Shown here piece by piece: positions 48,901 to 53,447 of a DNA stretch of 64,000 nucleotides. A model generated the notes under the pieces. The model had not been told where the DNA came from and searched no databases. It saw only the letters and a program-made list of their open reading frames with translations. The DNA lies in the NCBI GenBank assembly GCA_027493775.1, contig JAOSKE010000001.1:186001-250000 (forward strand), given 5' to 3'. The stretch is from Kiritimatiellia bacterium (GTDB taxonomy: Bacteria > Verrucomicrobiota > Kiritimatiellia > CAIVKH01). The position numbers and the translations under genes were made by a program. The first letter of the stretch is position 1. Every line of letters starts with the position of its first letter.

Positions 48901-49491
48901 ACAGAATACGCCAGCAAGGGCCTGGTGAATACGCAGGTACTGGTCGAGGCGCGTGTATTGAATCAACCGACCTACATTGGCCAAACAAATGCCACGTGGC
49001 CGCTGATTTGGGGCGCGATCAACGTGCCCACCAGTGAGCTGTTCCGTGTTGAGTTTTCCGGCGATAATGGGACGACGTGGTACACGCTGTCCAACAATGT
49101 GCCCGCTTACCAAGAGTTCATTGTCTGGAGTGCAACGCCCTTCTTCAATACCCATAAGGGGCGTTGGCGGGTTGTGGGCGTGGGCAACACAAATTACTGG
49201 GATATCAATGATGCTCAGTTCAACCTGTTCTTCGGCACGTTCAAGGTCTATCAGATATTCTACGATCAGATCACGAATGGAATTGTCTATCGTGGCGCGT
49301 GGGCGGAGCAGTACCAGGTGCAGTGGGGCACCAATGTGGTTGGCAATGCCATCTATTGGACCAATGCAGTGAATGGCCCGGGCCCTCAGGAAAAGGCATC
49401 CTTCCTCTCAACCAATGGCGGTGACTTCACCTACCGCGATATCGAGAGCGTGAGCAATCGCTATCGCCTCTATCGAGTCATCAAAGAATAG
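31621..49491 (+). CDS. Giant secreted multi-module beta-helix protein (reconstructed, three frameshifts)
   Basis: Four overlapping frames read as one gene of about 5,955 residues when one base is removed at each of 33926-33928 (C), 38776-38779 (G) and 42117 (T). The N-terminus has a signal peptide (MVLAGLVFLCAVTAQG, residues 25-40; ATG at 31693 is an alternative start). Thirteen modules of 424-476 residues follow, each opening F/YYVND...GDVYTTA.G, then LEPGDxVYVDTGxY, right-handed beta-helix coils, DPLFAD..GDFHLRSAAGRY, SPLIDAGDP, PNGGRxNxGxYGNTxxAS, and a sandwich-like domain (LNDGG...W...WRVVSE). The last about 85 residues form a separate C-terminal domain without LPXTG, PEP-CTERM or known sorting signal. 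Probably a surface or extracellular fibre or glycan-binding protein. No catalytic motif recognised. Confidence 0.82.
33887..38791 (+). CDS. Giant protein, frame segment 2 (modules 2-6)
   Basis: Second frame. Genuine from APNGGRVNVGSYGNT at about 33929 to VSEIAG at about 38779. It holds the end of module 2, all of modules 3 (34301), 4 (35645) and 5 (36968), and most of module 6 (38354). It has no signal peptide or ribosome-binding site of its own, so it is not an independent gene. Confidence 0.75.
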   Translation: MILAIRRKRSPPSPAPNGGRVNVGSYGNTPFAGRSRTNAWLLATSLNDGGQLSIGDSVRWTFGNLASGATVRIEYSGDNGASWQMVATNIAASSQSYAWSNTNYPSSYFGRYRVVLESQPSVLSSNLATFTFRNGIFVYYLNDNSLNGDVFTTAVGSDQNTGTTPQSPRADLAKLFDDFDLEPGDVVYVDTGLYRTTQIPQIKAADSGVSTNPVRLIFSPNLSAGGSVLDRINRGTGYYGLHFTDGATDVEVHNVIVTNALAGIRISRSTNIVLRNVRVRGVADVGFSVVDSAGTRIERSVAYRNGDAGLRAENNVSASVVDSVFWRNSGAQIQAQGGVLFVTGTVLVASEPVSLAYRASSLTNIVSDYNAIFVESNASVAVISGLAAPVDHLPAWQFYTGRDRNTLAADPRFGDPEAGDFHLRSEVPAGRFDSVQNIWVTDIEHSPLIDAGDPSRSVALESSPNGGRVNIGMHANTAEASLSRTFPWLHAASFRRGGWAKGTATLHWVSGNLPSNSLVRVDVSADGGESWSVLSTGVLVTAELLSWNTLLTNNTAAALWRVTSLYDTNVSDQTTNFFSIRNAPLQFYLNDADTTGDNYAVAPGSPTNWVATASRPLSSVSQFFSRYDLEPGDVVYVDVGTYSENGNVLMKTWASGVVSNPVHVLGPTNGLIARVVRGSSAPGSIGLDLDNTSWMAVSNIVFQAAHTGVRVSRSANVSLSVSANANASNGMEVLYSTNIVIQQSVAARNQGYGLYFLTNTAVGVEHSVVWSNRGGAIRFRGTGLSVSNSVLHTADQGSFIYTKELAGDVLRSDFNDMIAAGRAQVGLIAGSAYRFLADWQKGVGLGGNSLSHDPLFADADADDYHPLSQAGRFIPGGGWVTNGSTSPLIDSGDPARSYANESSPNGGRLNMGLYGNHTQASRSPTNARLLALAHNDGGFLRGTNTVTWRAFGAATNHTVHIDFSGDGGNTWTTIVSGVNAQSGVYTNWDTTPHPSTVLGLWRVVSETDTNVMDQTDNPLTINNGAITYYVNDTNTAGDVYCSAPGSAANDGASPLNPALSVQQVLARYLLNPGDKILVDTGYYPLPEPLVFNESVVGESTNKIVVQGVSGGAFGGTVFDAGQGALAVSIEKTGGIELKDFRVQGAYTAVRMSMATNIALDNLSIVGRKGTALDVYGLDAASVVSGVARRVSISGVTNANLSAAVRLAGSASFKWLDGVLWSNRNGFVLSLSSSAQVSNSIFAAFGSGATVYDIGFGSSVAADYNNYALTNGAEMGRSVDLLMEPPRTLIIPTYYQTVSDWVRLSGMDRNSLSRDPMFADPTTEDYHLMSAAGRYDPVADDWVFDPASSPLIDAGPPTAVFTNESASNGGRKNMGRYGDTAQASRTPAAGRLTPISYNDGGTASGTNALLYWLASGAVTSHPLSIYISYNDGSSWSPLTNGIPAGTTTTRWNTTSWNTQPFVRWRVQSDNDLSIAATNSAWFHIRNSNMVYYVNDANTNGDVYTTAAGYALFDGLSPATPLPSLARIMERYDLEPGDWVYVDTGSYDLTQRVTVSSLDSGAQLTNWVTIFGSTNGLAGGSVLKAGIRLDGARDVKIENLSIAPTLVSDAVGLQAVGSSNIFARNIHVSEIAGTRI
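38706..42197 (+). CDS. Giant protein, frame segment 3 (modules 6-8)
   Basis: Third frame. Genuine from HGFEAKDSGNIVFDHS at about 38780 to PNGARVN at 42116. It holds the end of module 6, module 7 (39699) and nearly all of module 8 (41064). The C-terminal 27 residues after 42117 are out of frame and lack the conserved IGPYGNTAEAS. Confidence 0.75.
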   Translation: MRSGFKRSDRLTFLRVISTFPKSRGHGFEAKDSGNIVFDHSIAQGSVSNGLYDFGSYGVVWQSGVLWSNRIGIVANGHPEEGRRLVVENSVIGALGTNTAAIMTGGAIASDYNAIYVTNGIPVALLSSTESAYPLRYETVGRWALDTGLDRHSLAINPLFIQPGTDFHPKSTAGRFDPVIDAYVNDGQTSWLIDSANPSASYSLESAPHGARRNIGVYGDTSESSRSPTNAELLAVSLLDGGIAAGTNQLLYWVARGAAVSDTVRIEYSPDNGLTWTTLAAGVSANLGSFVWDTLSTPSTVLGVWKVTSESSSNVTARSMVPFAVRNSPVAFYVNDGSTNGDVYCTAPGGASNYGVSPSAPMLSLQKLLDTYDVEPGDIIYVDTGIYSNSVIQLTRGDSGNTNGFNAVSIVGSTNVKAGGSVLLGAGPQATTLRLFDVGAVVLRDLIFRGEAATHIAVQESKGIRFERIRTDGARLGISLNASSDIRGMNTIVHNYLESGLSLLGSSSISWGSGVFWSSGTNAISLSASFISVSNTAFGGLSSNSLIYSFNETGTLLSEYNQFWLTNGATMARKAFTPLYSGEALLPMRWENLSRWTRDVGLDRFSLSVNPLFADPDAGDFHLQSAAGRYSPTSGVFVADLETSPLIDAGSPYAAFASETAPHGSRINIGAYGNTPWASRSPAAPSLQVVSLNDGGRAEGNAQYLYWIAYGQATGHTIRIEISTDGGATWGVVQSNLPARISAPVFWDTTTTSSTARAFWRVVSEQSNIVQSTSRAMFSIRNAPLSFYVNDGSTAGDVYATAPGDPLQHGTLPDMPRDTLQSILDDYDLEPGDTIYMDTGLYPLEGKGVEWGRFDGWDMMTNPAPIVSGVSVTLRGSTNDAAGGTQITGYQISPIFQLSQAAGVSLRNISMRHLTQSSGTGLRIVQSDFVKLYRIEARNGDTGFRVERSRGVAVSNSIARGNSVAGFSTLESTGTRWSNGLLWSNKYGVLQADLSTNTLTVENTAIGVWGSGSFAFFQSRADQKNDGVFLSDYNSIYRNSGGFVAAVLLSSKLGGGTTRYEKATAWVDATGNDKHTLTGDPLFAGPEDFHSQSPAGRYLLGTGYVVNVTDDISPLIDAGRPSSSYGAEPSPNGARVNYWPLRKYGRGEQDPDDERCPSCHCPK
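42079..49491 (+). CDS. Giant protein, frame segment 4 (modules 8-13 and C-terminus)
   Basis: Longest uninterrupted frame, 2,470 codons. Genuine from IGPYGNTAEASKTPTTNG at about 42118. It holds the end of module 8, modules 9 (42472), 10 (43798), 11 (45148), 12 (46489) and 13 (47917), and the terminal domain beginning near TFKVYQIFYDQITNG (about 49237). The protein ends RYRLYRVIKE. Confidence 0.78.
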   Translation: MAQNRRRMALVLTIGPYGNTAEASKTPTTNGALHVIALNDGASAAGTIELYWTAAGVATGHMVNLEYSSNGGGSWTSIVSGIPAAQGMYVWNSEPYGRAAAGLWRVVSTNNPTISDVSDMYFALRNGGSIPYYVNDGSTEGDIYTTTIGSDFYDGFIPSTPKATLQALLNAIDLEPGDIVYVDTGVYLLSDAIVAADLDAGTPEQPVVIQGSTNVAAGGTVFDRQTGAGVALEFRETVGMELRDVTVKNANQGVLLTRSGFIRLDSVLSENNQSSFAVIDSSSNDFRRSVSRLSSNGVVVSRGDVAWRNGVIYSTINPFVLSVGGSLDLRNSYTRALGSGARIFSLADSAGSVTADYNAYQRDDNALMYERTRQTGGNEILPNLTDWQKAYGQDLHSLSHAPLLVNPEAGDFTPRSAAGRFLTNGAMTNDPGVFSPLIDTGDPAFAWTNELAPNGARINIGHLGNTPRSSLSPTNPWLLALTYNDGGVIRGTVTVYWASGGMTNGTRVRLEQALDGVDFTTVASNLLASQGSAQWDVSSQPISYQARWRIVCESCAAQSQNETPVTIKNETLYIYINDVNTNGDVYATAPGSSTNTGLSASQPLDSPETALQRYILGPDDIVYIDTGTYWLDGEEGLVVGLSGSVIESGISNHPIRIVGSTNYLAGGTLIVGAGTTNSFGLRIDRSSFVEASHVRITDAGYGVYVYNSPFVGLQNIEVFGHSRDGLFANEQSSLTMDRVASWGNQRYGMQILGRSAAGINRSVVWGNNNAGIAAGNATPSVSNSIIAATTSNSYAYVVLDTLGGVGGDYNIFWTTPGADLARDYGKQVIYRNLRALQGAYSSDEHSAFVDPLFASPETGDFHLRSAAGRLSFTNWVNDSNTSWAIDAANPLSPFEMEPVPNGDRMNVGIYGNTDDASRSVTNERALQIVSFDDGGLMPAPQYLRWLARGYAESDTLTLQFSPDLGVTWLPIATNVPASSGQFYWAPDPTNSSPVTLWRIMAESGPPQGVTNSKYFALRLQPLTFYVNDASQDGDIYALAVGSSTNDGLTPLKPMDSLAAVVAFYDMEPEDQVLVDTGYYMETNTVELRVLNAGSTNSRVYITGSTNWQWGGTILNRASMNMGSLTNNDAVFDFLYTRHVDVSYFTLISANVAVVGADSQGLVFSNLVIRDAGRSAMEFNKTDATIRNSLITRVNGVGVSVAGGNITLDSSVIWSNAGHALSVAGSLRLTNSVIHATGTNFPFLLETESASVVSDYNNVVAEGGARPARIGGTDVEGLLQWSIATDNDIHSLAVDPLFADPANMDFHVLSAYGRFQPDFALFLTNDMETSYLVDAGPPTYAFNNEPSPNGGLRNMGLYGNTAYASKGRTNAWLRMLTGNSGGRGNGLIPIAWGWGQMAATNRVALSYSYDNGTNWVGIASNLLVSTDVYRWDSSLDPLAISPIARLRVVLNSDTNVWDVTDHSFALNGPFKFYLNDEVLTGDVFTSAAGSDSNLGFYANAPMRSLGALLETWDLDPGDAVYIDTGVYQIDTNTIVTLGLSDGGSAEANVHLIASTNNGGARFEWIGPMPGDIGPPIVKLHGHYLTVGGARFEKGGLESAGTNQTLNALSFTNASLLASGVDTTVSNITIDVGNYTVSGSTQLHSRVLVRNGRIELGGTDITMMNSLSRGTQSVAAVSVSGRNIFLINNTIVGSQSAVLLAGEDASLTLRNNILVANGAAGDAHVIRLDSGALNSDYNNLVARNGAWIGNKNGSWERLLYWQRESLQDANSISADPLFADETAGDLHLKSRVGRWTPGGVVTDAQHSASIDLGAPYLPYGTEPLPNGARANIGAYGNTEQASRSLVDPWLLAITLNDGGVVKGTNVALVWKGGNLTNGATVSLGYSTNGGASWISIATGLDAASGSFVWDTTATPSSFDARWRVVMEGSTNIYDVVDSVFNVRNTAQNFFVNDTSTAGDVYTSAIGSGTNHGRASAYPMNTLTGLLARYDTEGGDVIYVDTGVYNLSRDGTVIWSRGGDPTNGPLWIVGSTNFSAGGSTLTRGSRAGNTVALDIKASHVRARNFTLQNAQYGALLDSNSYVVLERMRVTNSTIGVRAQNAFRTEIQNNLFLYLTNGVQLVGGASNTVQNNVFYENEQGAISLSGGASPNLLQNNIFTLSHTTAVAYAGAFSDSVVDYNIYEFRTNNAAIFAPYRNLLQWQLDTARDYRSSITNPLFANVGAGDFHLQSTKGRWQDGVGFVTDAQNSWGIDRGSSNSVYSLEPMPNGARINIGAYGNTEYASKGLVNTQVLVEARVLNQPTYIGQTNATWPLIWGAINVPTSELFRVEFSGDNGTTWYTLSNNVPAYQEFIVWSATPFFNTHKGRWRVVGVGNTNYWDINDAQFNLFFGTFKVYQIFYDQITNGIVYRGAWAEQYQVQWGTNVVGNAIYWTNAVNGPGPQEKASFLSTNGGDFTYRDIESVSNRYRLYRVIKE

Positions 49492-49512
49492 CGATTCGAT
49501 GTTGCGGAAAAC

Positions 49513-50856
49513 CTAGAAGGGAAGCGCCCCTGCCAGATCTGCGGCCCGCCATATCATTAAACAGCGGTCTGGCCGGGAGCTTGGGAGGGCGGGGAGGCGT
49601 AGGATTTCCTGCGGAGCGGGGAACTGGAAGGGGTCCAAATGGAAGCAAACAGGACGGAAGTCCCCCAAGGCCGTATCCCATGAGTGGTTCAAAAATGGAT
49701 AGCTTGTCAATGCGATATATCGCGGCTTTGACGCGATGATTCGGCGCAAGACTCGCAACGCTTCCGAATGGGGCAACAATTCCAAAAAATTTGCGCAGAC
49801 AAATAGTTCCGCTGTGGGGAAGTTGGAATAGAGCATGTTCACGCGATGGCATCGCGCTGTGGGATTGTTCTTTCTGTTCTCCATCACCACCGCAGGGATC
49901 GGGTCGCCAAACTCATATTGTACAGCAGAGGCCTGAGGCATCGTGACAAGACCTGAAGGCGCTTCGTAGACGGATTTGATGCCGCGCTCGTGAATCCATG
50001 CAGCGATCTTGGGCGTACAGCCTTGTCGAGGGTTTCCCTTGTCGAATTCAGACAGCATGCTCTCATGGTGATGCTTGCGCCAGCGGTACAGCACGGCGCC
50101 AAGCGCCGGCATCCTGTCCATGCGCGTTGGCCGCGCCTTTTGCGTGGTTTTCGGAGGAGAGTTGGATTCTGGGGCGTCCTTTCTCCATGACCCGCTGTAG
50201 TGCCATTTGATCATTCGCTTGGATTCATCCAGCCCAATAAGCTCGACGGCTGGGTCATTCTTGCCAAATTGATCGTACGCCGTGCTGACTGCGGCGTTCC
50301 CCGTGATGTAGAGGATATCGTAGTCCTTTTTGGGGGTGTGCTTGCGAACACGATCAAGCAGAAACTCGATTGTTTTCTTTATGAATGGCTCTCCGGGGCG
50401 AGCGGCAAAGGCTTGGATCAATACACGTGTCGGTTCCTCTGCTTCTCCGTTTCGAATCGGCTCATTCGCCATCGCGCGGCATTTGTCTTCCGATAGAATG
50501 AACTCTGTGAAAAGCCTGACTCTCTTATCGCCTGCCGGAAGATAGGCCGACATCGCGCGGAGCGGAGTGGCGTTCATCTGCCAATAAATACCACCGAAGT
50601 GATGAATGACGACCCACCGAAGAATGTCCACGAGCATAACGGGACGACTCACTGTTTGGAGCGTCTTCCAAATATCTGGGTAGTGCTCCGTGCAGAAATC
50701 CCGGGCCTTTGGATACGTCCATAAGAGAGTTTCGAAATTCACAGCATATTCGCGCATGAAGTCATAGGAAGTTCTGTCAAACTCATCGGGGTTCGGTTTG
50801 AGCGTCTGGTTTTTGTCCCAGGGGAAATGCATCATGTGGATGATGCTTGGAGCCAT
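49513..50856 (-). CDS. Two-domain protein: GT32-like capsular transferase plus methyltransferase-like domain
   Basis: A 447-residue protein. Residues 1-230 resemble the GT32 (Gly_transf_sug) family: IIHMMHFPWDK at the start and MLVDILRWVVIHHFGGIYWQ in the centre. In that family the GGIY is followed by a D-x-D metal motif; here it reads WQMNATP, so the acidic pair is absent. Residues about 265-447 resemble class I methyltransferases related to the gene at 29128 (LFVCANFLELLPHSEALRVL, FRPVCFHLDPFQFPAPQEI), but the motif I region reads VYEAPSGLVT rather than a clear GxG. It could be inactive, use unusual chemistry, or be a scaffold. Convergent with the giant gene. Confidence 0.6.
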   Translation of the reverse strand: MAPSIIHMMHFPWDKNQTLKPNPDEFDRTSYDFMREYAVNFETLLWTYPKARDFCTEHYPDIWKTLQTVSRPVMLVDILRWVVIHHFGGIYWQMNATPLRAMSAYLPAGDKRVRLFTEFILSEDKCRAMANEPIRNGEAEEPTRVLIQAFAARPGEPFIKKTIEFLLDRVRKHTPKKDYDILYITGNAAVSTAYDQFGKNDPAVELIGLDESKRMIKWHYSGSWRKDAPESNSPPKTTQKARPTRMDRMPALGAVLYRWRKHHHESMLSEFDKGNPRQGCTPKIAAWIHERGIKSVYEAPSGLVTMPQASAVQYEFGDPIPAVVMENRKNNPTARCHRVNMLYSNFPTAELFVCANFLELLPHSEALRVLRRIIASKPRYIALTSYPFLNHSWDTALGDFRPVCFHLDPFQFPAPQEILRLPALPSSRPDRCLMIWRAADLAGALPF

Positions 50857-50899
50857 GATGCCGCACCTGTGCCGTCGATCATACTGGCCTTGGGAGTAT

Positions 50900-51757
50900 T
50901 CAAACCGTTGGCGCCAACGACTTTGGCTCCATGTACATCCATATCATGATTCGTTGTCGCCATTCCGCGATGGCATGATACTTGGCCTTGATGTCGAGTC
51001 CCGATAGTTCTGGATAGTTGTAGCGATCGAGCTTGCGCAGATCGTCAATGCTTTCGACTTCGCGAATTTTATGGGTTTCTGCAAACAGCTCTCGAAGCTG
51101 GGGCAAAATGGTAATATCCATAAAATCGTGAATTTCGATCAAAATGTCGGAAGATGCCAAGGCGGAGCGATTGCGGCTGTTGAATAGCGTTTTTTCATAT
51201 CCCTCACAATCTGCAATAACCAGGAATCTTCTTCCATCCACGACTCGAGCCAATTCGTCGGGATCGCAATAGCTTCGCAGGTGCACCTTGTCCGCAACGT
51301 CATTTGCCTCGGCCAATTTGCGGCACTGCTCTCTCGCCTGCTCATTTATATCGTAGGCAAAAATTGGGGTGTTGGGCATCCGTGTCGCAAACCCGACTGC
51401 ATAGTATCCTTCGGCGCAACCCACATCTACCACCCCGACGTAAGCTTTCTCCAGCATCTCATCAATCCAGTGGTGGATTTCCCTTTCGTAGCTTCCAAGG
51501 AGCTTTGGGGGGATTGCGCTACAACAGAAGCGATCGTTTTGGTATGTCATTCCCTTGAATGGACCATGCAGCACCTTATTCGTATTAAGCGCCAGTGAAG
51601 GCGGTGTCGTGCTTGTGACATTCTTGTTGGTTGTTGTGATTTTCTCTCGCATCCAATCGGCATAACGCGCCGGGGGAAGAATGGCTTTGTTTAAGAGAAA
51701 CCAGACGGCTTTGTTAGAAACCATCCAGCGAATCAACTGTTTGAATATCTTTTTCAT
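50900..51757 (-). CDS. FkbM-like SAM-dependent methyltransferase
   Basis: A 285-residue protein. Motif I is VGVVDVGCAEGYYAVGFATR, IFAYDINEQAREQC holds the ribose-binding Asp, and FLVIADCEGYEKTLFN matches the D-x-E-G-Y-E motif typical of FkbM methyltransferases. It would O-methylate a sugar hydroxyl. The start at 51757 (MKKIFKQLIRWMVSNK) is chosen since the 59-residue extension up to 51934 is arginine-rich, lacks homology and overlaps the next gene's coding strand. It lies 43 bases upstream of the GT32-like/methyltransferase gene on the same strand, probably in an operon with it. Confidence 0.82.
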   Translation of the reverse strand: MKKIFKQLIRWMVSNKAVWFLLNKAILPPARYADWMREKITTTNKNVTSTTPPSLALNTNKVLHGPFKGMTYQNDRFCCSAIPPKLLGSYEREIHHWIDEMLEKAYVGVVDVGCAEGYYAVGFATRMPNTPIFAYDINEQAREQCRKLAEANDVADKVHLRSYCDPDELARVVDGRRFLVIADCEGYEKTLFNSRNRSALASSDILIEIHDFMDITILPQLRELFAETHKIREVESIDDLRKLDRYNYPELSGLDIKAKYHAIAEWRQRIMIWMYMEPKSLAPTV

Positions 51758-51782
51758 AAGGATTGTAGCGCCAACGGAAGCC

Positions 51783-53390
51783 CTATTGCGCCTTGCGCGC
51801 GCGCCACTGCGGATCTGGCAAGCACTCAATCGCAAACAGGTCTTTCGTCGAGTTGGTATGCGTGCGGGCGGGGTTGTATCGGTCATGCCAGATGAGTTGG
51901 TCGCCCTCAATAGATGCGCCGTATTCGACATCATGAAGAATCATAACGGTAGGTTCGGACTCGTGGGTGATCAGTTTTGCCATACCGTTGGGAACAAAAC
52001 CGCGAATCAGGAGGGCATTGCCGTAGGTGGCCCAGGTCGCTTCTGCGGTTCCGACGGGCTGCAGCAGTCCCGGCGTTAGCCGTTCGCGTAGAGAGCGGGT
52101 GTCGATGAGGAGAAATTGTTTAGCGGTCCATTCGTCTTTTGTCTCGGTCATTTTGTCGAAGAGATTTTGATGAAGCGCTCCGGCTTGCCTAAAACTTTCC
52201 GCTGTTCCTTGATTTGCGAGAATGGCGAGGAATGCAGGTAGAAAAAGTATCGGCGCCCACTTGCGAATGGGAAGCGCGGTGAAGATGAATGCAAGCAACA
52301 CGCTGAGTCCAATGGCGGGCAATACATTCAAGCGGCCCGCCGTGTAGGAGACGAGGCTCATCGCCATGGCGGCGCCGGCCCATATCAGGGTGAATCCAGT
52401 GATTTGCAATGGGCTGAATGTCTTTGCCTCGGTTGTCACCACAGACCGGTTGGAGAGCGCGCGCAAGCCCCATCCGACAAGAAGGACGACGACCCCGTTG
52501 GCCAGGAACAAGAAGCGCCGTGTCCAGAGCGGAATGGTTGAAAAGGAATCAAAACCGTTCCGAATGGCTCCGAATAGATGGTCGCCAATCCACCAATGCA
52601 ATAATTGCCATGCGTTGTAGATGACTCCGCGTAGGGACAGGCTGCCCTCCATGTGCGGCGGATAATGCCATGTGTGGTTGAGGCCAAATGCGTTTGTGGC
52701 GCGCCACAGGAAGTACAAGAGTACGACCGCGGCAATCGGCGCGATAAGAAGGACACTTTTCGCCCGCGCTTTTCGCCACGGCAGTAAAACGAGATAAGCC
52801 GCCGGTAATAGGATTCCCGCTTCGTAGGAGAAAAGGGCGATGGCAAATGCGACGACCGACAGGACGAAACGCCACGCTCCTCCTCGTCGGAGGTAGGCAA
52901 CCCAGAGCCAGCCGCTCAATGCGTAGGGAACTAAAGCGCATGATACCTCATTCAGTACCTGGGTGGACCAATGATAAGTCTCGGTCAGATTGGGGAGCAG
53001 CGCGAAGATGATCCCCGTCAGGATCGCGGTGAACCGACTCGCTGTGAGTTCCAGCGCCATTTTCATGATGAACAGGAGCAGCAACGAATTGGCCACGAGT
53101 GATATGGTTGTCCAGTAGATGGCATGGTTGCCCAGAAGTTGAAAACCGAGGTTGACGGCGATCATGCTCAAGGGGCGATGCGGGTCTTGAAGGCCAACGC
53201 TAAAGGCCTCGGCATAGGTTTGAAAAAACGAGCTGCGCGCCCAGTTGGCCCAGTCATCGGCCACAAAGACCGCCCACGGGGAGGGCAGATAGCGCGACCA
53301 AAACTGTAGCAGAAGGACGGCGAGCGCCGCTCCCCAGCCCAAGCGAGTCCGCGTGATATTGGCCTCTGAAATCTCTTCTTTTGCGGTCAT
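51783..53390 (-). CDS. Large GT-C-like polytopic membrane protein
   Basis: A 535-residue protein with about ten to eleven hydrophobic segments in the first 420 residues and a soluble C-terminal region (about 435-535, with QFLLIDTRSLRERL and IWHDRYNPARTHT). The first loop has FVADDWANWARSSFFQTYAE, in which the Asp pair lies where GT-C enzymes place catalytic acidic residues, followed by GLQDPHRPLSMIAVNLGFQL. This fits a polyprenyl-phosphate-dependent transferase acting at the periplasmic face. The start at 53390 is preferred to a TTG at 53411. It lies between the FkbM gene and the UPF0104 gene, all on the minus strand. Confidence 0.68.
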   Translation of the reverse strand: MTAKEEISEANITRTRLGWGAALAVLLLQFWSRYLPSPWAVFVADDWANWARSSFFQTYAEAFSVGLQDPHRPLSMIAVNLGFQLLGNHAIYWTTISLVANSLLLLFIMKMALELTASRFTAILTGIIFALLPNLTETYHWSTQVLNEVSCALVPYALSGWLWVAYLRRGGAWRFVLSVVAFAIALFSYEAGILLPAAYLVLLPWRKARAKSVLLIAPIAAVVLLYFLWRATNAFGLNHTWHYPPHMEGSLSLRGVIYNAWQLLHWWIGDHLFGAIRNGFDSFSTIPLWTRRFLFLANGVVVLLVGWGLRALSNRSVVTTEAKTFSPLQITGFTLIWAGAAMAMSLVSYTAGRLNVLPAIGLSVLLAFIFTALPIRKWAPILFLPAFLAILANQGTAESFRQAGALHQNLFDKMTETKDEWTAKQFLLIDTRSLRERLTPGLLQPVGTAEATWATYGNALLIRGFVPNGMAKLITHESEPTVMILHDVEYGASIEGDQLIWHDRYNPARTHTNSTKDLFAIECLPDPQWRARKAQ

Positions 53391-53447
53391 TGGGATCAGC
53401 CTAGCAGTCAACGCGTCTGCTCACAACAGCAACCAGCCTCGGATGCG

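Larger units (their letters stand above)
31747..49491 (+). repeat. Thirteen tandem coding modules within the giant gene
   Basis: Module starts, at the Y/FxxND codon: 31747, 33028, 34301, 35645, 36968, 38354, 39699, 41064, 42472, 43798, 45148, 46489 and 47917. Spacings are 1273-1428 bases. After removal of the three extra bases all starts fall in one frame (residues 43, 470, 894, 1342, 1783, 2245, 2693, 3148, 3617, 4059, 4509, 4956, 5432). The DNA copies have diverged widely and only key motifs persist, so the array is old and conserved at protein level, unlike the near-identical intergenic repeats. Confidence 0.85.

Noticed and set aside
50900..51934. Long N-terminus of the FkbM gene starting at 51934
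   Set aside because: The extra 59 residues overlap the coding region of the gene at 51783, are arginine-rich and lack family similarity; MKKIFKQ at 51757 is the credible start.
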